Counted from the stretch's first letter, positions 22,459-31,033 are shown. The stretch: 38,845 nucleotides of DNA from Haloferacaceae archaeon (GCA_028274865.1 JAQCMY010000261.1:1-38845), one strand, 5' to 3'. Numbers and translations: made by a program. The notes: generated by a model from the sequence alone, not told the origin.

Positions 22459-23346
22459 TTAGAATCCGTACAGCGTCGTCGACAGGGCGTCCCGGCGGGC
22501 CGCCGCGAGCGCCGCCTCCGGGTCGCCGGAGGCGTCGACGGCGGTCCGGGCGCTCGCCGGCACGTCCGCGAGCGCGTCGAGGCTCGCGCGGTCGCCGGTC
22601 AGGACCAGCGGGGCGTCGACCTCGGCGAGGCGCTCGCGGGCGACGTCGCGGTGGTCTGCGATCTGCTCGTCGCGCCGGCGTTCGTAGCGCGCCTGCGAGA
22701 ACCCGCCCTTCGAGTGGTTCTCCTCGACGTCCGCAGAGCGGGTGGCGACGTCGACGCGCTCGCCGTCCTCGTAGGTCCCCAGGGCGAACAGGTCTGCGCG
22801 GACGAGCGCGACGGCGTGACGGGCCGGCGGGTCGAACCACTCGTCGTCGAGCCGGAACCGGTCGGCCCACTCGACGAACGGGTCGGGCGGGAACGGCGGG
22901 TCGAGCGCCGCCCGCACGACGCCGTGGTCGTCGGTCAGCGCGAGACAGGGCGCGGCGCCCGCGAGACGCGGCGCGTCGTCGCCGAAGGCCGTGCGAACGC
23001 GGCTACCCGGCTCCGTCACCCACGCCGTCAGGAGCGTCTCGGGGCCGCTCTCGACGCTCGACAGGCGGGCGCGGACGGCGTCGCACTCGTCGGGCGCGAG
23101 CGTCTGGACGCGCGGCCCTGCCTGCGCGCCGGCCTCGCTGCGCTCCGCGCGCTCGACCCGGTCCTCCAGCTCGACGACGCGGTCCTCCAGCCGGTTGACC
23201 CGCTCGTCGGCGTCCTGGCGGGCGCTCGCGGCCTCGGCACGGCGCTCCTGTTCGGCCTCCAGCCGGGCCTCGAGTGCGTCGCGCTCCTCGCGCAGGTCCG
23301 CGACCCGCTCTTTCAGCGCTGCCCGACCGAGGAGTTCGTCGATCAC
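22459..23346 (-). CDS. Vms1/Ankzf1-family peptidyl-tRNA hydrolase
   Basis: A 295-residue protein. Residues about 8-70 form a coiled coil (L-K-E-R-V-A-D-L-R-E-E-R-D). The C-terminal half is an eRF1-like domain with the diagnostic loop S-K-G-G-F-S-Q-A-R at residues 212-220, followed by Y-E-R-R-R. In eukaryotic Vms1 the G-G-x-S-Q glutamine cuts nascent chains from tRNA on stalled, split 60S ribosomes; haloarchaeal homologues carry the same loop. The role here is inferred as ribosome rescue. ATG start. It precedes dgcN by 38 nt, with no obvious functional link. No RqcH-type gene is nearby. Confidence 0.87.
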   Translation of the reverse strand: MIDELLGRAALKERVADLREERDALEARLEAEQERRAEAASARQDADERVNRLEDRVVELEDRVERAERSEAGAQAGPRVQTLAPDECDAVRARLSSVESGPETLLTAWVTEPGSRVRTAFGDDAPRLAGAAPCLALTDDHGVVRAALDPPFPPDPFVEWADRFRLDDEWFDPPARHAVALVRADLFALGTYEDGERVDVATRSADVEENHSKGGFSQARYERRRDEQIADHRDVARERLAEVDAPLVLTGDRASLDALADVPASARTAVDASGDPEAALAAARRDALSTTLYGF

Positions 23347-23392
23347 GGCTCTGTCGCCGGTTCGCCCGGCGTCGACAAAAGGCCGCGGTCCG

Positions 23393-23752
23393 TCAGGTGC
23401 GGGCGCTCTCGTCTGGAGCGTAGCCCGCGTAGCGGAGGAGTTCGCCGGCGCGCTCCGGCGTCGCGAGCAGCACCTCGCGGCGGTCCGGCAGACGCTCGTC
23501 GGCGGCCATCGGGCCGGGGACGGCGAGCGTGCCCGAGGGCACCGAGTCGTCGCCGTGGACCGGGAAGTGGGCTCCCTCGCCGTCGAGCTTCATCACCAGC
23601 GGGGCGTCGAGGCGCTCGACGCCGTCGCCGCTGGCGTACAGCCGCTCGTTCACGCGCTCGTGGTCGTCCCCGTGGATGACCGGCCGGTCGCAGTCGCCCA
23701 GCCGGACGTACAGCCGACCGAGGTAGTAGCTCGACGAGAAGCGTTCGAACAT
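23393..23752 (-). CDS. Small haloarchaeal protein (DUF5802-like)
   Basis: A 119-residue soluble protein beginning M-F-E-R-F-S-S-S-Y-Y-L-G-R-L-Y-V. It contains H-G-D-D-H-E-R-V-N-E near residue 28, D-A-P-L-V-M-K-L-D near 50 and F-P-V-H-G-D-D-S near 64. The Y-Y-L-G-R-L-Y-V opening is typical of a haloarchaea-only family I associate with DUF5802; the number is from memory. ATG at 23752 fits, with an AGTTATAC box about 33 nt upstream. No catalytic motif is apparent, and function is unknown. It is followed on the same strand by the Vms1-like gene after a short gap. Confidence 0.75.
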   Translation of the reverse strand: MFERFSSSYYLGRLYVRLGDCDRPVIHGDDHERVNERLYASGDGVERLDAPLVMKLDGEGAHFPVHGDDSVPSGTLAVPGPMAADERLPDRREVLLATPERAGELLRYAGYAPDESART

Positions 23753-23798
23753 CCGTGCGATCCGATCACACACACCGCCTGGTATAACTCTTGTCCGG

Positions 23799-24062
23799 CT
23801 AGTCCTCAGGTCCGGCGGTGGCGGCGGTCATCGACCAGACGGCGACGAGACCGAGGACGACGGCGGGGAGCATCGGGAGGACGAGCATCGCGACGAGAAA
23901 CGGGAGGCCCGCGCCGGCTGGCGCGGCGGGAAACAGGTAGACCGCGCCGGGAACCACGAGCACGCAGAGGACGACAGCGGCGACGAGCACCCACCCGCGC
24001 CGGCCGAAGCCGTCGGCGTGAACAGCGCCGCCGTCGGGCCGTTCGTCCTCTCGCTCGGACAC
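23799..24062 (-). CDS. Small two-helix membrane protein
   Basis: An 87-residue protein with an acidic head (S-E-R-E-D-E-R-P-D-G) and two hydrophobic helices at residues about 23-45 and 52-78, separated by a Pro/Ala/Gly turn. GTG start, TAG stop. It lies between the oxidoreductase and the DUF5802-like gene, all on the minus strand. No family is recognised. The hydrophobic pattern and acidic head are consistent with a real haloarchaeal membrane peptide rather than a chance frame. Confidence 0.65.
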   Translation of the reverse strand: MSEREDERPDGGAVHADGFGRRGWVLVAAVVLCVLVVPGAVYLFPAAPAGAGLPFLVAMLVLPMLPAVVLGLVAVWSMTAATAGPED

Positions 24063-24099
24063 GGTCGGCTCTTCGTCGGCGTCGGTAAAGCCGGTTCGG

Positions 24100-25140
24100 T
24101 CAGCGCTCCGAGTCGGGGACGACCACGACCTTGCCGAACCCCTCGCGCCCCTCGATCAGCTCGTGGGCGCGGGCCGCCTCGCTCATCGGCAGCGTCTCGC
24201 GGACCCGCGGCTCGAAGGTGCCGTCCCAGACGAGCGAGAGCACGTCGTCCACCTCGCCGGGGGTGCCCATCGTCGAGCCGAGCACCTCGAGCTGGTTCCA
24301 GAAGATGCGGTTGATGTCCGTCTCCGGTCGACCGCCCGTGGTCGCGCCACAGGTGACCAGCCGCCCGCCCTTCGCGAGCGACCGCAGCGAGTCGGTCCAC
24401 GTCTCCGCGCCGACGTGGTCGACGACGACGTCGACGCCACGCTTGCCCGTCTCCGTCTGTATCCAGTCGGTCACCGACGCCGCGGTGTAGTCGAGGACGT
24501 GGTCGGCGCCGCAGTCCTCGGCGTGGGCCAGCTTCGCCTCCGAGGAGGCCGTCGCGTACACCTCGGCGCCGGCGTGGTCGGCGATCTGGACCGCCGCGTG
24601 GCCGACGCCGCCCGACGCGCCGAGGACGAGAATCGACTCGCCCTGCCGGAGTTGTGCGCGGGTGTGGAGCATCCGCCACGCCGTCTGGAAGACGAGCGCG
24701 GCCGACCCCGCGACCGACCACGGGACACCGTCTGGAACGGACACGAGGTTGTCTGCCGGCACCGCGGCCCGTTCGGCGTGGACGCCGGGAACGTGTTCGC
24801 CGATGATGTGAAACCGCACACAGCGCGTCTCGTCGCCCGCGCGGCAGAACTCGCAGGACCCACAGGCGACGCCCGCCGAGACGGCGACGCGGTCGCCGGG
24901 GGCGAACCGGTCGACGCGGGCGCCGGTCGACTCGACGACGCCCGCGGCGTCGGAGCCGGGGACGTGGGGCATCTCGAGGTCGATACCCGGCAGGCCGCGT
25001 CTGGTCCAGACGTCGAGGTGGTTGAGCGCACCCGACTTGACGTCTATCACCACCTCGTCGTCCGCCGGGTCCGGCTCCGGGAACTCGCCGTACTCGATCA
25101 CGTCGCGGTCGCCGTGGGCCGCGAACTGGACGGCTTTCAC
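24100..25140 (-). CDS. Zinc-type medium-chain dehydrogenase/reductase (alcohol or quinone oxidoreductase)
   Basis: A 346-residue cytosolic NAD(P)-dependent oxidoreductase of the MDR superfamily. The N-terminal GroES-like domain holds the structural zinc cysteines C93, C96, C99 and C107 (C-G-S-C-E-F-C then R-C). G-S-D-A-A-G-V-V near residue 62 is the family signature. The Rossmann half has V-L-G-A-S-G-G-V-G-H near residue 171, which binds the cofactor. The catalytic-zinc Cys near residue 40 is absent (A-L-N-H-L-D), so a classical alcohol dehydrogenase is less likely than a quinone-oxidoreductase-like enzyme. GTG at 25140 gives the usual M-K-A-V-Q-F opening. Divergent from moaB across 81 bases. 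Confidence 0.9.
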   Translation of the reverse strand: MKAVQFAAHGDRDVIEYGEFPEPDPADDEVVIDVKSGALNHLDVWTRRGLPGIDLEMPHVPGSDAAGVVESTGARVDRFAPGDRVAVSAGVACGSCEFCRAGDETRCVRFHIIGEHVPGVHAERAAVPADNLVSVPDGVPWSVAGSAALVFQTAWRMLHTRAQLRQGESILVLGASGGVGHAAVQIADHAGAEVYATASSEAKLAHAEDCGADHVLDYTAASVTDWIQTETGKRGVDVVVDHVGAETWTDSLRSLAKGGRLVTCGATTGGRPETDINRIFWNQLEVLGSTMGTPGEVDDVLSLVWDGTFEPRVRETLPMSEAARAHELIEGREGFGKVVVVPDSER

Positions 25141-25221
25141 GACCGGGCTCTCTGGGGCCGGGGACAAAACCCTTCGTCCGGCGCCGTCGGCGCTAAGTGT
25201 CCGGCGGTCCGCGTACCGGGC

Positions 25222-25758
25222 GTGAGCGACCACGACGAGAGCGGCGAAGCAGACGGCCACAGCCACCACGGCCACGACGTCGAGTCACTCGGCGTCGCCG
25301 TCCTCACCGTCACCTCCACCCGCACGCTCGACGACGACCCCGCCGGCGACGCGATCGCCACGGCCGTCGAGGACGCCGGCCACGAGGTCGTCGTCCGTGA
25401 CGCCGTCGACGACGACGACGACGCGATCCGGTCGCGGGTCGACGGCCTCGTCGACGAGGTCGGAACGGTCGTCACGACCGGCGGGACGGGCGTGACGCCG
25501 GACGACGTGACAGTCGAGGCCGTCGGGGAGCTGTTCGACAAGCGCCTGCCCGGCTTCGGCGAACTGTTCCGCCGGCGGTCGTACGACGAGGTCGGGACGC
25601 GGGTCGTCGGGACGCGCGCGACGGCGGGCGTCGTCGACGGCGTCCCGGTGTTCTGTCTGCCGGGGAGCGCGAACGCGGCGCGGCTCGGGGCCGACCTCGT
25701 GGTCGCCGAGGCACCGCATCTCGCCGGGCTGGCGGGGCGAGGCGCGCAGACGGAGTAG
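25222..25758 (+). CDS. moaB: MoaB/Mog-type molybdopterin adenylyltransferase
   Basis: A 178-residue enzyme of the MoaB/MogA family, which adenylates molybdopterin before metal insertion. Motifs seen are V-L-T-V-T-S-T-R-T near residue 30, V-V-T-T-G-G-T-G-V-T-P-D-D near 90 and F-C-L-P-G-S-A-N-A near 145; these form the MPT-binding surface. The N-terminus before residue 22 is extra and histidine-rich (H-S-H-H-G-H-D), possibly metal-binding. GTG start at 25222, with a GCTAAGTG box about 30 nt upstream. The SAMP/MoaD-like gene at 4.2 kb could belong to the same cofactor pathway; no other moa gene is present. Confidence 0.9.
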   Translation: MSDHDESGEADGHSHHGHDVESLGVAVLTVTSTRTLDDDPAGDAIATAVEDAGHEVVVRDAVDDDDDAIRSRVDGLVDEVGTVVTTGGTGVTPDDVTVEAVGELFDKRLPGFGELFRRRSYDEVGTRVVGTRATAGVVDGVPVFCLPGSANAARLGADLVVAEAPHLAGLAGRGAQTE

Positions 25759-25849
25759 CCGTGACAGAGCAGACGGAACTACCGGAGCGACCTGCGGAGA
25801 TGGGCTGGCGGCGCCACGCGAAGGGGGATCGCCGCGCCGCTGACGGCAC

Positions 25850-25859
25850 GTTCTTAACT
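25850..25859 (+). promoter_or_regulatory. TATA-like box for ilvD
   Basis: GTTCTTAACT is centred about 25 nt upstream of the ilvD ATG in the 121-base gap after moaB, consistent with a leaderless transcript. Confidence 0.5.
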
Positions 25860-25879
25860 GCGGGCGGAGAGCTAGGCGT

Positions 25880-27637
25880 ATGAGCGAGCAGGCGCCACAG
25901 GAGCGTGCAGACCGGGACGAGGACGCCGCGTTCGCCGGCGACAAGCCGGAGGACCTGCCGAGCAGCGAGGTGACCGCCGGGGCAGAGCGCGCACCCCACC
26001 GCTCGATGTTCCGGGCGATGGGCTACGACGACGCCGACCTCTCCTCGCCGATGGTCGCGATCGCGAACCCGGCGGCGGAGATAACGCCGTGCAACGTCCA
26101 CCTCGACGACGTCGCCGACGCCGCCCACGAGGCGATCGACGAGTCGGCGGGGATGCCGATCGAGTTCGGGACGATCACCATCTCGGACGCAATCTCGATG
26201 GGGACCGAGGGGATGAAGGCCTCGCTGGTCTCCCGCGAGATGATCGCCGACTCGGTCGAACTCGTCGCGTTCGGCGAACGGGTCGACGGCCTCGTCGTCG
26301 TCGGCGGCTGTGACAAGAACATGCCGGGGATGATGATGGCCGCCATCCGGACGGACCTGCCGTCGGTGTTCCTCTACGGCGGGTCGATCATGCCCGGCGA
26401 ACACGGCGGGCGCGAGATAACGATCCAGAACGTCTTCGAGGGCGTCGGCGCCTTCGCACAGGGCGACATCTCGGGGCGCGAACTCGACGAGATAGAGCGC
26501 CACGCCTGCCCCGGCGCCGGCTCCTGCGGCGGGATGTTCACCGCGAACACGATGGCCTCCGTCTCGGAGGCGGTCGGCTTCGCGCCGCTCGGGAGCGCCA
26601 GCCCGCCCGCCGAGGACGACGCCCGCTACGACGTCGCGCGGGAGGCCGGCGACCTCGCCGTCGAGGCCGTCGAGGAGCGCCGCCGGCCGTCCGATTTCCT
26701 CTCGAAGGAGTCGTTCGAGAACGCGATCGCGCTCCAAGTCGCGGTCGGCGGGTCGACGAACGCCGTCCTCCACCTCCTCGCGATGGCCGCGGAGGCGGGA
26801 GTCGACCTCGGTATCGAGGACTTCAACCGGATCAGCCGCCGGACGCCGAAGATCGCCGACCTCCAGCCCGGCGGCGAGCGGGTGATGAACGACCTCCACG
26901 AGGTCGGCGGCGTCCCGGTCGTGCTGGGCGAACTCCACGAGGCCGGACTGCTCCACGGCGACGCCCTGACGGTGACGGGCCGGACGCTCGGCGAGGAGCT
27001 GGCGGCGGTCGACCCGCCGGCGGTTTCGGACCTCGACGTCGACTTTCTCTACCCCGTCGACGACCCGATCCACGACCGCGGCGCGATCCGGGTTCTGACC
27101 GGCAACCTCGCGCCCGACGGCGCGGTCATCAAGATCACCGGGAGCGACCACCTCCGCCACGAGGGGCCGGTCCGGGTGTTCGAGAGCGAGGAGCCCGCGA
27201 TGTCCTACGTCCAGGAGGGCGACGTCGAGTCCGGCGACGTGATCTGTATCCGGAACGAGGGTCCACAGGGCGGCCCGGGGATGCGCGAGATGCTCGGCGT
27301 CACCTCGGCGGTCGCGGGACAGGGCCACGCGGAGGACGTCGCGCTGTTCACCGACGGGCGGTTCTCCGGCGCGACCCGCGGGTTCTCGATCGGCCACGTC
27401 GCCCCGGAGGCGTTCGTCGGCGGCCCCATCGCCGCGCTCCGCGACGGCGACCTGGTGACGATCGACGTCGACGAGCTCGAGCTGTCGGTCGACCTGACCG
27501 ACGAGGAGATCGACGAGCGCCTGGCCGACTGGACCCCCGAGCCGAACTACGAGGGCGGCGTCCTCGCGAAGTACGGCGCCGCCTTCGGCTCGGCGGCGAA
27601 CGGCGCGGTGACGAACCCCGGTCTCACGCGGGACTGA
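25880..27637 (+). CDS. ilvD: Dihydroxy-acid dehydratase
   Basis: A 585-residue Fe-S enzyme that dehydrates dihydroxy acids in isoleucine, valine and pantothenate synthesis. Cluster cysteines fit the family: C71 in T-P-C-N-V-H-L, C144 in G-G-C-D-K-N-M-P-G and C216 in C-P-G-A-G-S-C-G-G-M-F (C210 opens this motif). The C-terminal part contains D-G-R-F-S-G-A-T-R-G. Length and order match full-size IlvD. The ATG is followed by a haloarchaeal acidic N-terminal extension of about 25 residues. It has its own promoter and no ilv neighbours; the other pathway genes must be elsewhere. Confidence 0.97.
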   Translation: MSEQAPQERADRDEDAAFAGDKPEDLPSSEVTAGAERAPHRSMFRAMGYDDADLSSPMVAIANPAAEITPCNVHLDDVADAAHEAIDESAGMPIEFGTITISDAISMGTEGMKASLVSREMIADSVELVAFGERVDGLVVVGGCDKNMPGMMMAAIRTDLPSVFLYGGSIMPGEHGGREITIQNVFEGVGAFAQGDISGRELDEIERHACPGAGSCGGMFTANTMASVSEAVGFAPLGSASPPAEDDARYDVAREAGDLAVEAVEERRRPSDFLSKESFENAIALQVAVGGSTNAVLHLLAMAAEAGVDLGIEDFNRISRRTPKIADLQPGGERVMNDLHEVGGVPVVLGELHEAGLLHGDALTVTGRTLGEELAAVDPPAVSDLDVDFLYPVDDPIHDRGAIRVLTGNLAPDGAVIKITGSDHLRHEGPVRVFESEEPAMSYVQEGDVESGDVICIRNEGPQGGPGMREMLGVTSAVAGQGHAEDVALFTDGRFSGATRGFSIGHVAPEAFVGGPIAALRDGDLVTIDVDELELSVDLTDEEIDERLADWTPEPNYEGGVLAKYGAAFGSAANGAVTNPGLTRD

Positions 27638-27645
27638 CCGGCTGA

Positions 27646-28323
27646 CTACGCGACCCAGCGGACCGTCGGTCCCGCCCCGTCCGGCGCCCGGCGGAAGGAG
27701 AGGTCGGTCGGGAACGCCGTCGCGAACACCAGACGTCCGTCGAGGCCGTCGAACGTTCCGACCCGGTCTTCGTCGCGGAGCGTTCCGCGAACCCGCTCCA
27801 TCGCCGTCCGGTCCGGGGCCGACGTCTCGTCGCGCAGGTCGACGAGCGTCCACGCGTCAGCCGAGACGGTCGCCGGGTCGTCGCCGCGGTTCCGGTACTC
27901 GACGTCGGCCTCGACCCACGTCTCGCCGTCCGGCGGTTCGAGCGGCGCGTCGTCGCGGTACTCGTCGCGCAGGTCCCGCGCCGGAATCTCGTCGGTCCGG
28001 TCGAACCTGGCGACCCGGGCCTCCAGGCGCGTGTCTGGCGACGGGACCGTCGTCCACTCGCCCAGGTCGGCCCGCACCTCCGAGGGGACCGGCGTCGCAG
28101 TCGGTGTCGGCGAGGAGGTCGGTGTCGGCGTCGACGACGGCGTGGGGGTCGGGGTGGGCGTCTCCGTCGGCGTCGCGGTCGCGTCTGACGTGTCGGTGCC
28201 GACGACCTGGACGTCTCCGGGCGTCGGCGTCGCCGTGTCCGGCGGCGTGGTGTCGTCGCCCGTCGACGAGCCACACCCGGCGAGGAGCGCAACGCCCGCG
28301 GCGAGAAAGGGCCGCCTGTTCAC
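27646..28323 (-). CDS. Tat-exported lipoprotein with Thr/Pro linker
   Basis: A 225-residue exported protein. M-N-R-R-P-F-L-A-A-G-V-A-L-L-A-G-C is a twin-arginine signal with a lipobox (L-A-G-C, lipidated Cys17), the usual haloarchaeal way to anchor surface proteins. Residues about 25-75 are a Thr/Pro/Ser-rich low-complexity linker. The C-terminal domain (V-E-A-D-V-E-Y-R-N-R-G-D-D-P-A-T-V) has the beta pattern of a DUF4352-like extracellular immunoglobulin-type fold; this is a resemblance only. GTG start at 28323. Convergent with ilvD, with eight bases between the stops. Function unknown. Confidence 0.8.
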   Translation of the reverse strand: MNRRPFLAAGVALLAGCGSSTGDDTTPPDTATPTPGDVQVVGTDTSDATATPTETPTPTPTPSSTPTPTSSPTPTATPVPSEVRADLGEWTTVPSPDTRLEARVARFDRTDEIPARDLRDEYRDDAPLEPPDGETWVEADVEYRNRGDDPATVSADAWTLVDLRDETSAPDRTAMERVRGTLRDEDRVGTFDGLDGRLVFATAFPTDLSFRRAPDGAGPTVRWVA

Positions 28324-28388
28324 GACACTACTTTTCGGCGCGTCAGCATACCTGTTGCGGACCGGGTGCGGCGACGCGTGCTGCTGTA

Positions 28389-28459
28389 TGGGACCGCCGT
28401 GATTCGAACACGGGTCCAACGCACCCCATGCGCAGAGGATACCACTACCCCACGGTCCC
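28389..28459 (-). tRNA. tRNA-Pro (anticodon GGG)
   Basis: Read on the minus strand, the 71-base sequence folds as a cloverleaf. The acceptor stem GGGACCG pairs with CGGTCCC, the T arm CCGTG-TTCGAAT-CACGG is perfect, and the D arm carries GGGT, A14 and G18-G19. The anticodon loop is A-T-GGG-G-T with U33 in place; the stem's outermost pair is a mismatch. The 3' CCA is not encoded, as is common in Archaea. Anticodon GGG reads CCC/CCU. A TATA-like box lies 29 nt upstream. It sits downstream of cbf5 on the same strand. Confidence 0.9.
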
Positions 28460-28481
28460 TCTGGCGTCAACTTGCCCGTTC

Positions 28482-28494
28482 GGCTCTTAACGGC
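28482..28494 (-). promoter_or_regulatory. TATA-like box for tRNA-Pro
   Basis: On the minus strand GCCGTTAAGAGCC is centred about 29 nt before the 5' end of the tRNA, within the 52-base gap after the cbf5 stop. Confidence 0.5.
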
Positions 28495-28511
28495 TTCGTC
28501 TTCGCCGCCGG

Positions 28512-29417
28512 TCAGACCAGCACCCGGTCGAGGTCGACGACCTCGCCCCGGTCCGCGCCGGGGTCGCCGACGAGCGTTCCGAGACAGACGGCGGCGCCGT
28601 CGGGCGTGTAGACGGCCACCTGGTCGCCCTGCTCCGGGTCGCCGTCGACGCCGAGGACGCCCGGCGCGTAGACGGGCGCGCCCTCGGCCACCTCGCGGGC
28701 GGCGGACGGCGCGACCGTGAGTGCTGGCAGGCCGTCGAGCAGCCGCTCGGCGGGCGCGACGGCCTCGCGGAGCGGTCCGGAGTCGCCCTCGCGGGCGAAC
28801 GCGAGCGCGTCGGCGAACTCGTGGAGGTTCACGAGGTCGGCGTCGTCGAACGGACCCGTGCCGGTCCGGCGGAGGTGCCCCATGTGTGCGCCGACCCCGA
28901 GCGCCAGGCCGAGGTCGTGACACAGCTTCCGGACGTAGGTGCCGGACTCACACGACAGCCGGAGCAGGGCGCGGCGCTCCTCGACCTCGAGGGCGTCGAG
29001 GGCGTACACCTCGCGGACGCGGAGACGGCGCGCGACGGCGCTCCGGCGTGGCGGCTTCTGGTAGAGCCGCCCCTCGAACGCCGCGAGGGTGGCGCCGAGG
29101 TCCGCCGGCGCCGGGCCGTGGAGTTCGAGGACCGCGACGTACTCCTTCGGTGCGGTCCGGAACCGCTCGACGAGGCGGGTGGCGTCGCCGAGCATCGTCG
29201 GGAGCGACCCCGTCACCTTCGGGTCGAGCGTGCCGGCGTGGGCGGCGTCGTCGACCCCTGGCCCGCCGTCGAGCGCCGTCAGCGCGTCGGAAACCATCTC
29301 GCGAACCCACGCGGCGACCTGGTGGGCGGAGGGGCCGGGGGGTTTGTCGAGGTTGACCACCCCGAACCGCAGGAGCGTGGCGGGCGGGCGCTCGTCCGGC
29401 GGGCCTCGTGCTCGCAC
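28512..29417 (-). CDS. cbf5: Cbf5/TruB tRNA and guide-RNA pseudouridine synthase
   Basis: A 301-residue RNA-modifying enzyme. The N-terminal motif L-D-K-P-P-G-P-S-A-H-Q-V and the catalytic stretch H-A-G-T-L-D-P-K-V-T-G-S-L (catalytic Asp in G-T-L-D) identify the TruB/Cbf5 family. R-L-S-C-E-S-G-T-Y-V-R-K-L and a C-terminal PUA domain (V-A-E-G-A-P-V-Y-A-P-G-V) complete it. In Archaea Cbf5 makes pseudouridine in tRNA and, with L7Ae, Nop10, Gar1 and H/ACA RNA, in rRNA. GTG at 29417 is the start that leaves an eight-base gap after the cmk stop. Gene order adk, DUF106, cmk, cbf5 is the standard archaeal cluster. The N-terminal part of this frame beyond the GTG is Arg/Ser-rich and not used. Confidence 0.93.
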   Translation of the reverse strand: MRARGPPDERPPATLLRFGVVNLDKPPGPSAHQVAAWVREMVSDALTALDGGPGVDDAAHAGTLDPKVTGSLPTMLGDATRLVERFRTAPKEYVAVLELHGPAPADLGATLAAFEGRLYQKPPRRSAVARRLRVREVYALDALEVEERRALLRLSCESGTYVRKLCHDLGLALGVGAHMGHLRRTGTGPFDDADLVNLHEFADALAFAREGDSGPLREAVAPAERLLDGLPALTVAPSAAREVAEGAPVYAPGVLGVDGDPEQGDQVAVYTPDGAAVCLGTLVGDPGADRGEVVDLDRVLV

Positions 29418-29424
29418 GCTGACG

Positions 29425-30021
29425 CTACTCCGCGTCGGCGCGCTGGAACTCGTAGCGGACGCCCTCGACGGGCATCGCGCCCTCGTCACCCCCGTCGGTG
29501 TACGACTCGACGGCGGTGCGGACGACGGCCGTCGCCGCGTCTGGCCCCCACCGAGCCGTGTTGAGGACGAGGTCGTAGATCGAGAGGTCGTCGATGTCGA
29601 TGTCGTAGTAGGTCCGGTAGCGCCGGGCCTCGCTCTCGGCGCGGCGGCGGGTCTCCTCGCGGACGGCGGCGGCGGACTTCTCCTCCCGCCCGGCGATGCG
29701 CTCGACCCGGACGGCGAGCGGCGCGGTCAGCCACACCCGGATGTCGGCGGCGTCGCCGGCGAGCCAGCCGGCGAGCCGCGACTCGAGCACCAGGTCGTCG
29801 CGGCGCCGCGCGAGGTCGTACTGCCGCCGGTCGAGGTCGTAGTCGATCGCGGGCTCCGTCTCCGCGAGTTCGTTCAGCTCGACGGGCGAGAGGCCACGCT
29901 CGTCTGCCACGGCCCGGAAGATGTCGCCGCCGCTGACGTGTTCGGAGCCCAGCGCCTCGGCGAGCGCCGCCGCGAGCGTCGACTTCCCGCCGCCGGCGGG
30001 GCCCGAGACGGTTATCAACAT
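29425..30021 (-). CDS. cmk: Cytidylate kinase
   Basis: A 198-residue P-loop kinase that phosphorylates CMP and dCMP. The Walker A motif G-P-A-G-G-G-K-S-T is at residues 7-15, followed by H-V-S-G-G-D-I-F-R (CMP-binding) and R-L-A-G-W-L. This is the short archaeal form lacking the bacterial insert. ATG at 30021, eight bases before cbf5, so the two are co-transcribed. It continues the pyrimidine theme of pyrG, udp and carA in this window. Confidence 0.95.
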   Translation of the reverse strand: MLITVSGPAGGGKSTLAAALAEALGSEHVSGGDIFRAVADERGLSPVELNELAETEPAIDYDLDRRQYDLARRRDDLVLESRLAGWLAGDAADIRVWLTAPLAVRVERIAGREEKSAAAVREETRRRAESEARRYRTYYDIDIDDLSIYDLVLNTARWGPDAATAVVRTAVESYTDGGDEGAMPVEGVRYEFQRADAE

Positions 30022-30069
30022 ACCACCGGTCGGCGCCGCCCGGGCAAAGAAGTTGCTATCGACGCGGGG

Positions 30070-30984
30070 CTACGACGGACTCGGGCTGATGTCGATGTTC
30101 AGCCCCTTGCGGATGATCTGCGTGAACCCCATCGAGCAGACGAAGTACCAGAGGATCCACACCTGGACCGGCCCGAGCGCGGCGTCCCGCCACTCGAGCG
30201 GACCACGGAGCGGGATCGTGATCGCTCCCGGGTCGATATGCTGGGTCCCGCCGCCGATGCCGAGTGCCCAGTACATCCACAGGAAGACGGGAATGGTGAA
30301 GAACATGATCCAGACCATCGGGCGGAACTGCTCTTTGAACATCCCGAGCTGGTCGCCCATCATCTCCATCTGTTCGTCCTGGAGCCGGTCCAGCGCCTCC
30401 TGGTCGTCGCGCTCTTTGGCCTTCTCCCGGCGCTCCTGGAGGTCCTTCATCTGCGCCTGGTACTGCCCCATCTTCTCCGTGTTCATCAGGTTCGCCTGGA
30501 GCAGCGTCGAGTACAGCCCCGTGCCCATCGCAAGCACCATCACGACGGCGTAGAACGGGAGCGCCTGTTCGAGCGGGCCGAGCGCGACGTTCATTATCCC
30601 GCCGATGAGGTCGCGGAGCGGCTGCCACGCGTAGGCGACGAAGAAGGCTATCGTCACCCCGGCGACGCCCTTGTCGTACACCGACCACGTCGTCTCCTCG
30701 ACGTCGTCGCCGTCCTCGACGGCGTCGGCGCCGTCTCCCCCGGCATCGTCCTGTCCGACCGCGGCGCGGGTCGCCTCCGGGTCGGCGAGTTCGAACCCGT
30801 CGTCGCCGTCGACGAGCACGCCCTGCTCGATCAGTCGGCCCCAGTGTCCGCTGGAGACGTCGTCGCGGACGTCCGCCCAGCGCACCGTGCCGTCCTCGGC
30901 GCGAGAGAGCACCGTCTCGACGGCGTCGCGCATCTCGGTGTCGTCCCCGACGAGGTCGCGAACTGTCCGTTCGGTCCGAGCCAT
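30070..30984 (-). CDS. DUF106 membrane protein (YidC/Oxa1-superfamily-like insertase)
   Basis: A 304-residue membrane protein. Residues 1-95 are an acidic soluble extension, specific to haloarchaea. Helices follow at about 108-125, 140-160 and 225-245, with one more near 275-290. A charged coiled coil between them (Q-A-Q-M-K-D-L-Q-E-R-R-E-K-A) contains the Met-rich E-Q-M-E-M-M-G-D-Q. Archaeal DUF106 proteins are remote relatives of YidC, EMC3 and Get1 and are thought to insert membrane proteins. ATG at 30984, with an A/T-rich box about 20-30 nt upstream. It sits between adk and cmk as in many Archaea. Confidence 0.9.
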   Translation of the reverse strand: MARTERTVRDLVGDDTEMRDAVETVLSRAEDGTVRWADVRDDVSSGHWGRLIEQGVLVDGDDGFELADPEATRAAVGQDDAGGDGADAVEDGDDVEETTWSVYDKGVAGVTIAFFVAYAWQPLRDLIGGIMNVALGPLEQALPFYAVVMVLAMGTGLYSTLLQANLMNTEKMGQYQAQMKDLQERREKAKERDDQEALDRLQDEQMEMMGDQLGMFKEQFRPMVWIMFFTIPVFLWMYWALGIGGGTQHIDPGAITIPLRGPLEWRDAALGPVQVWILWYFVCSMGFTQIIRKGLNIDISPSPS

Positions 30985-31033
30985 CGAGACGGCGTAGGAT
31001 ATCGTAGAATAAGAAGGGTCCGCTCTCGGCGTT

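Noticed and set aside
25472-27853. 793-codon minus-strand frame opposite ilvD
   Set aside because: It is a mirror frame produced by high GC at third codon positions; ilvD on the plus strand has all family motifs.
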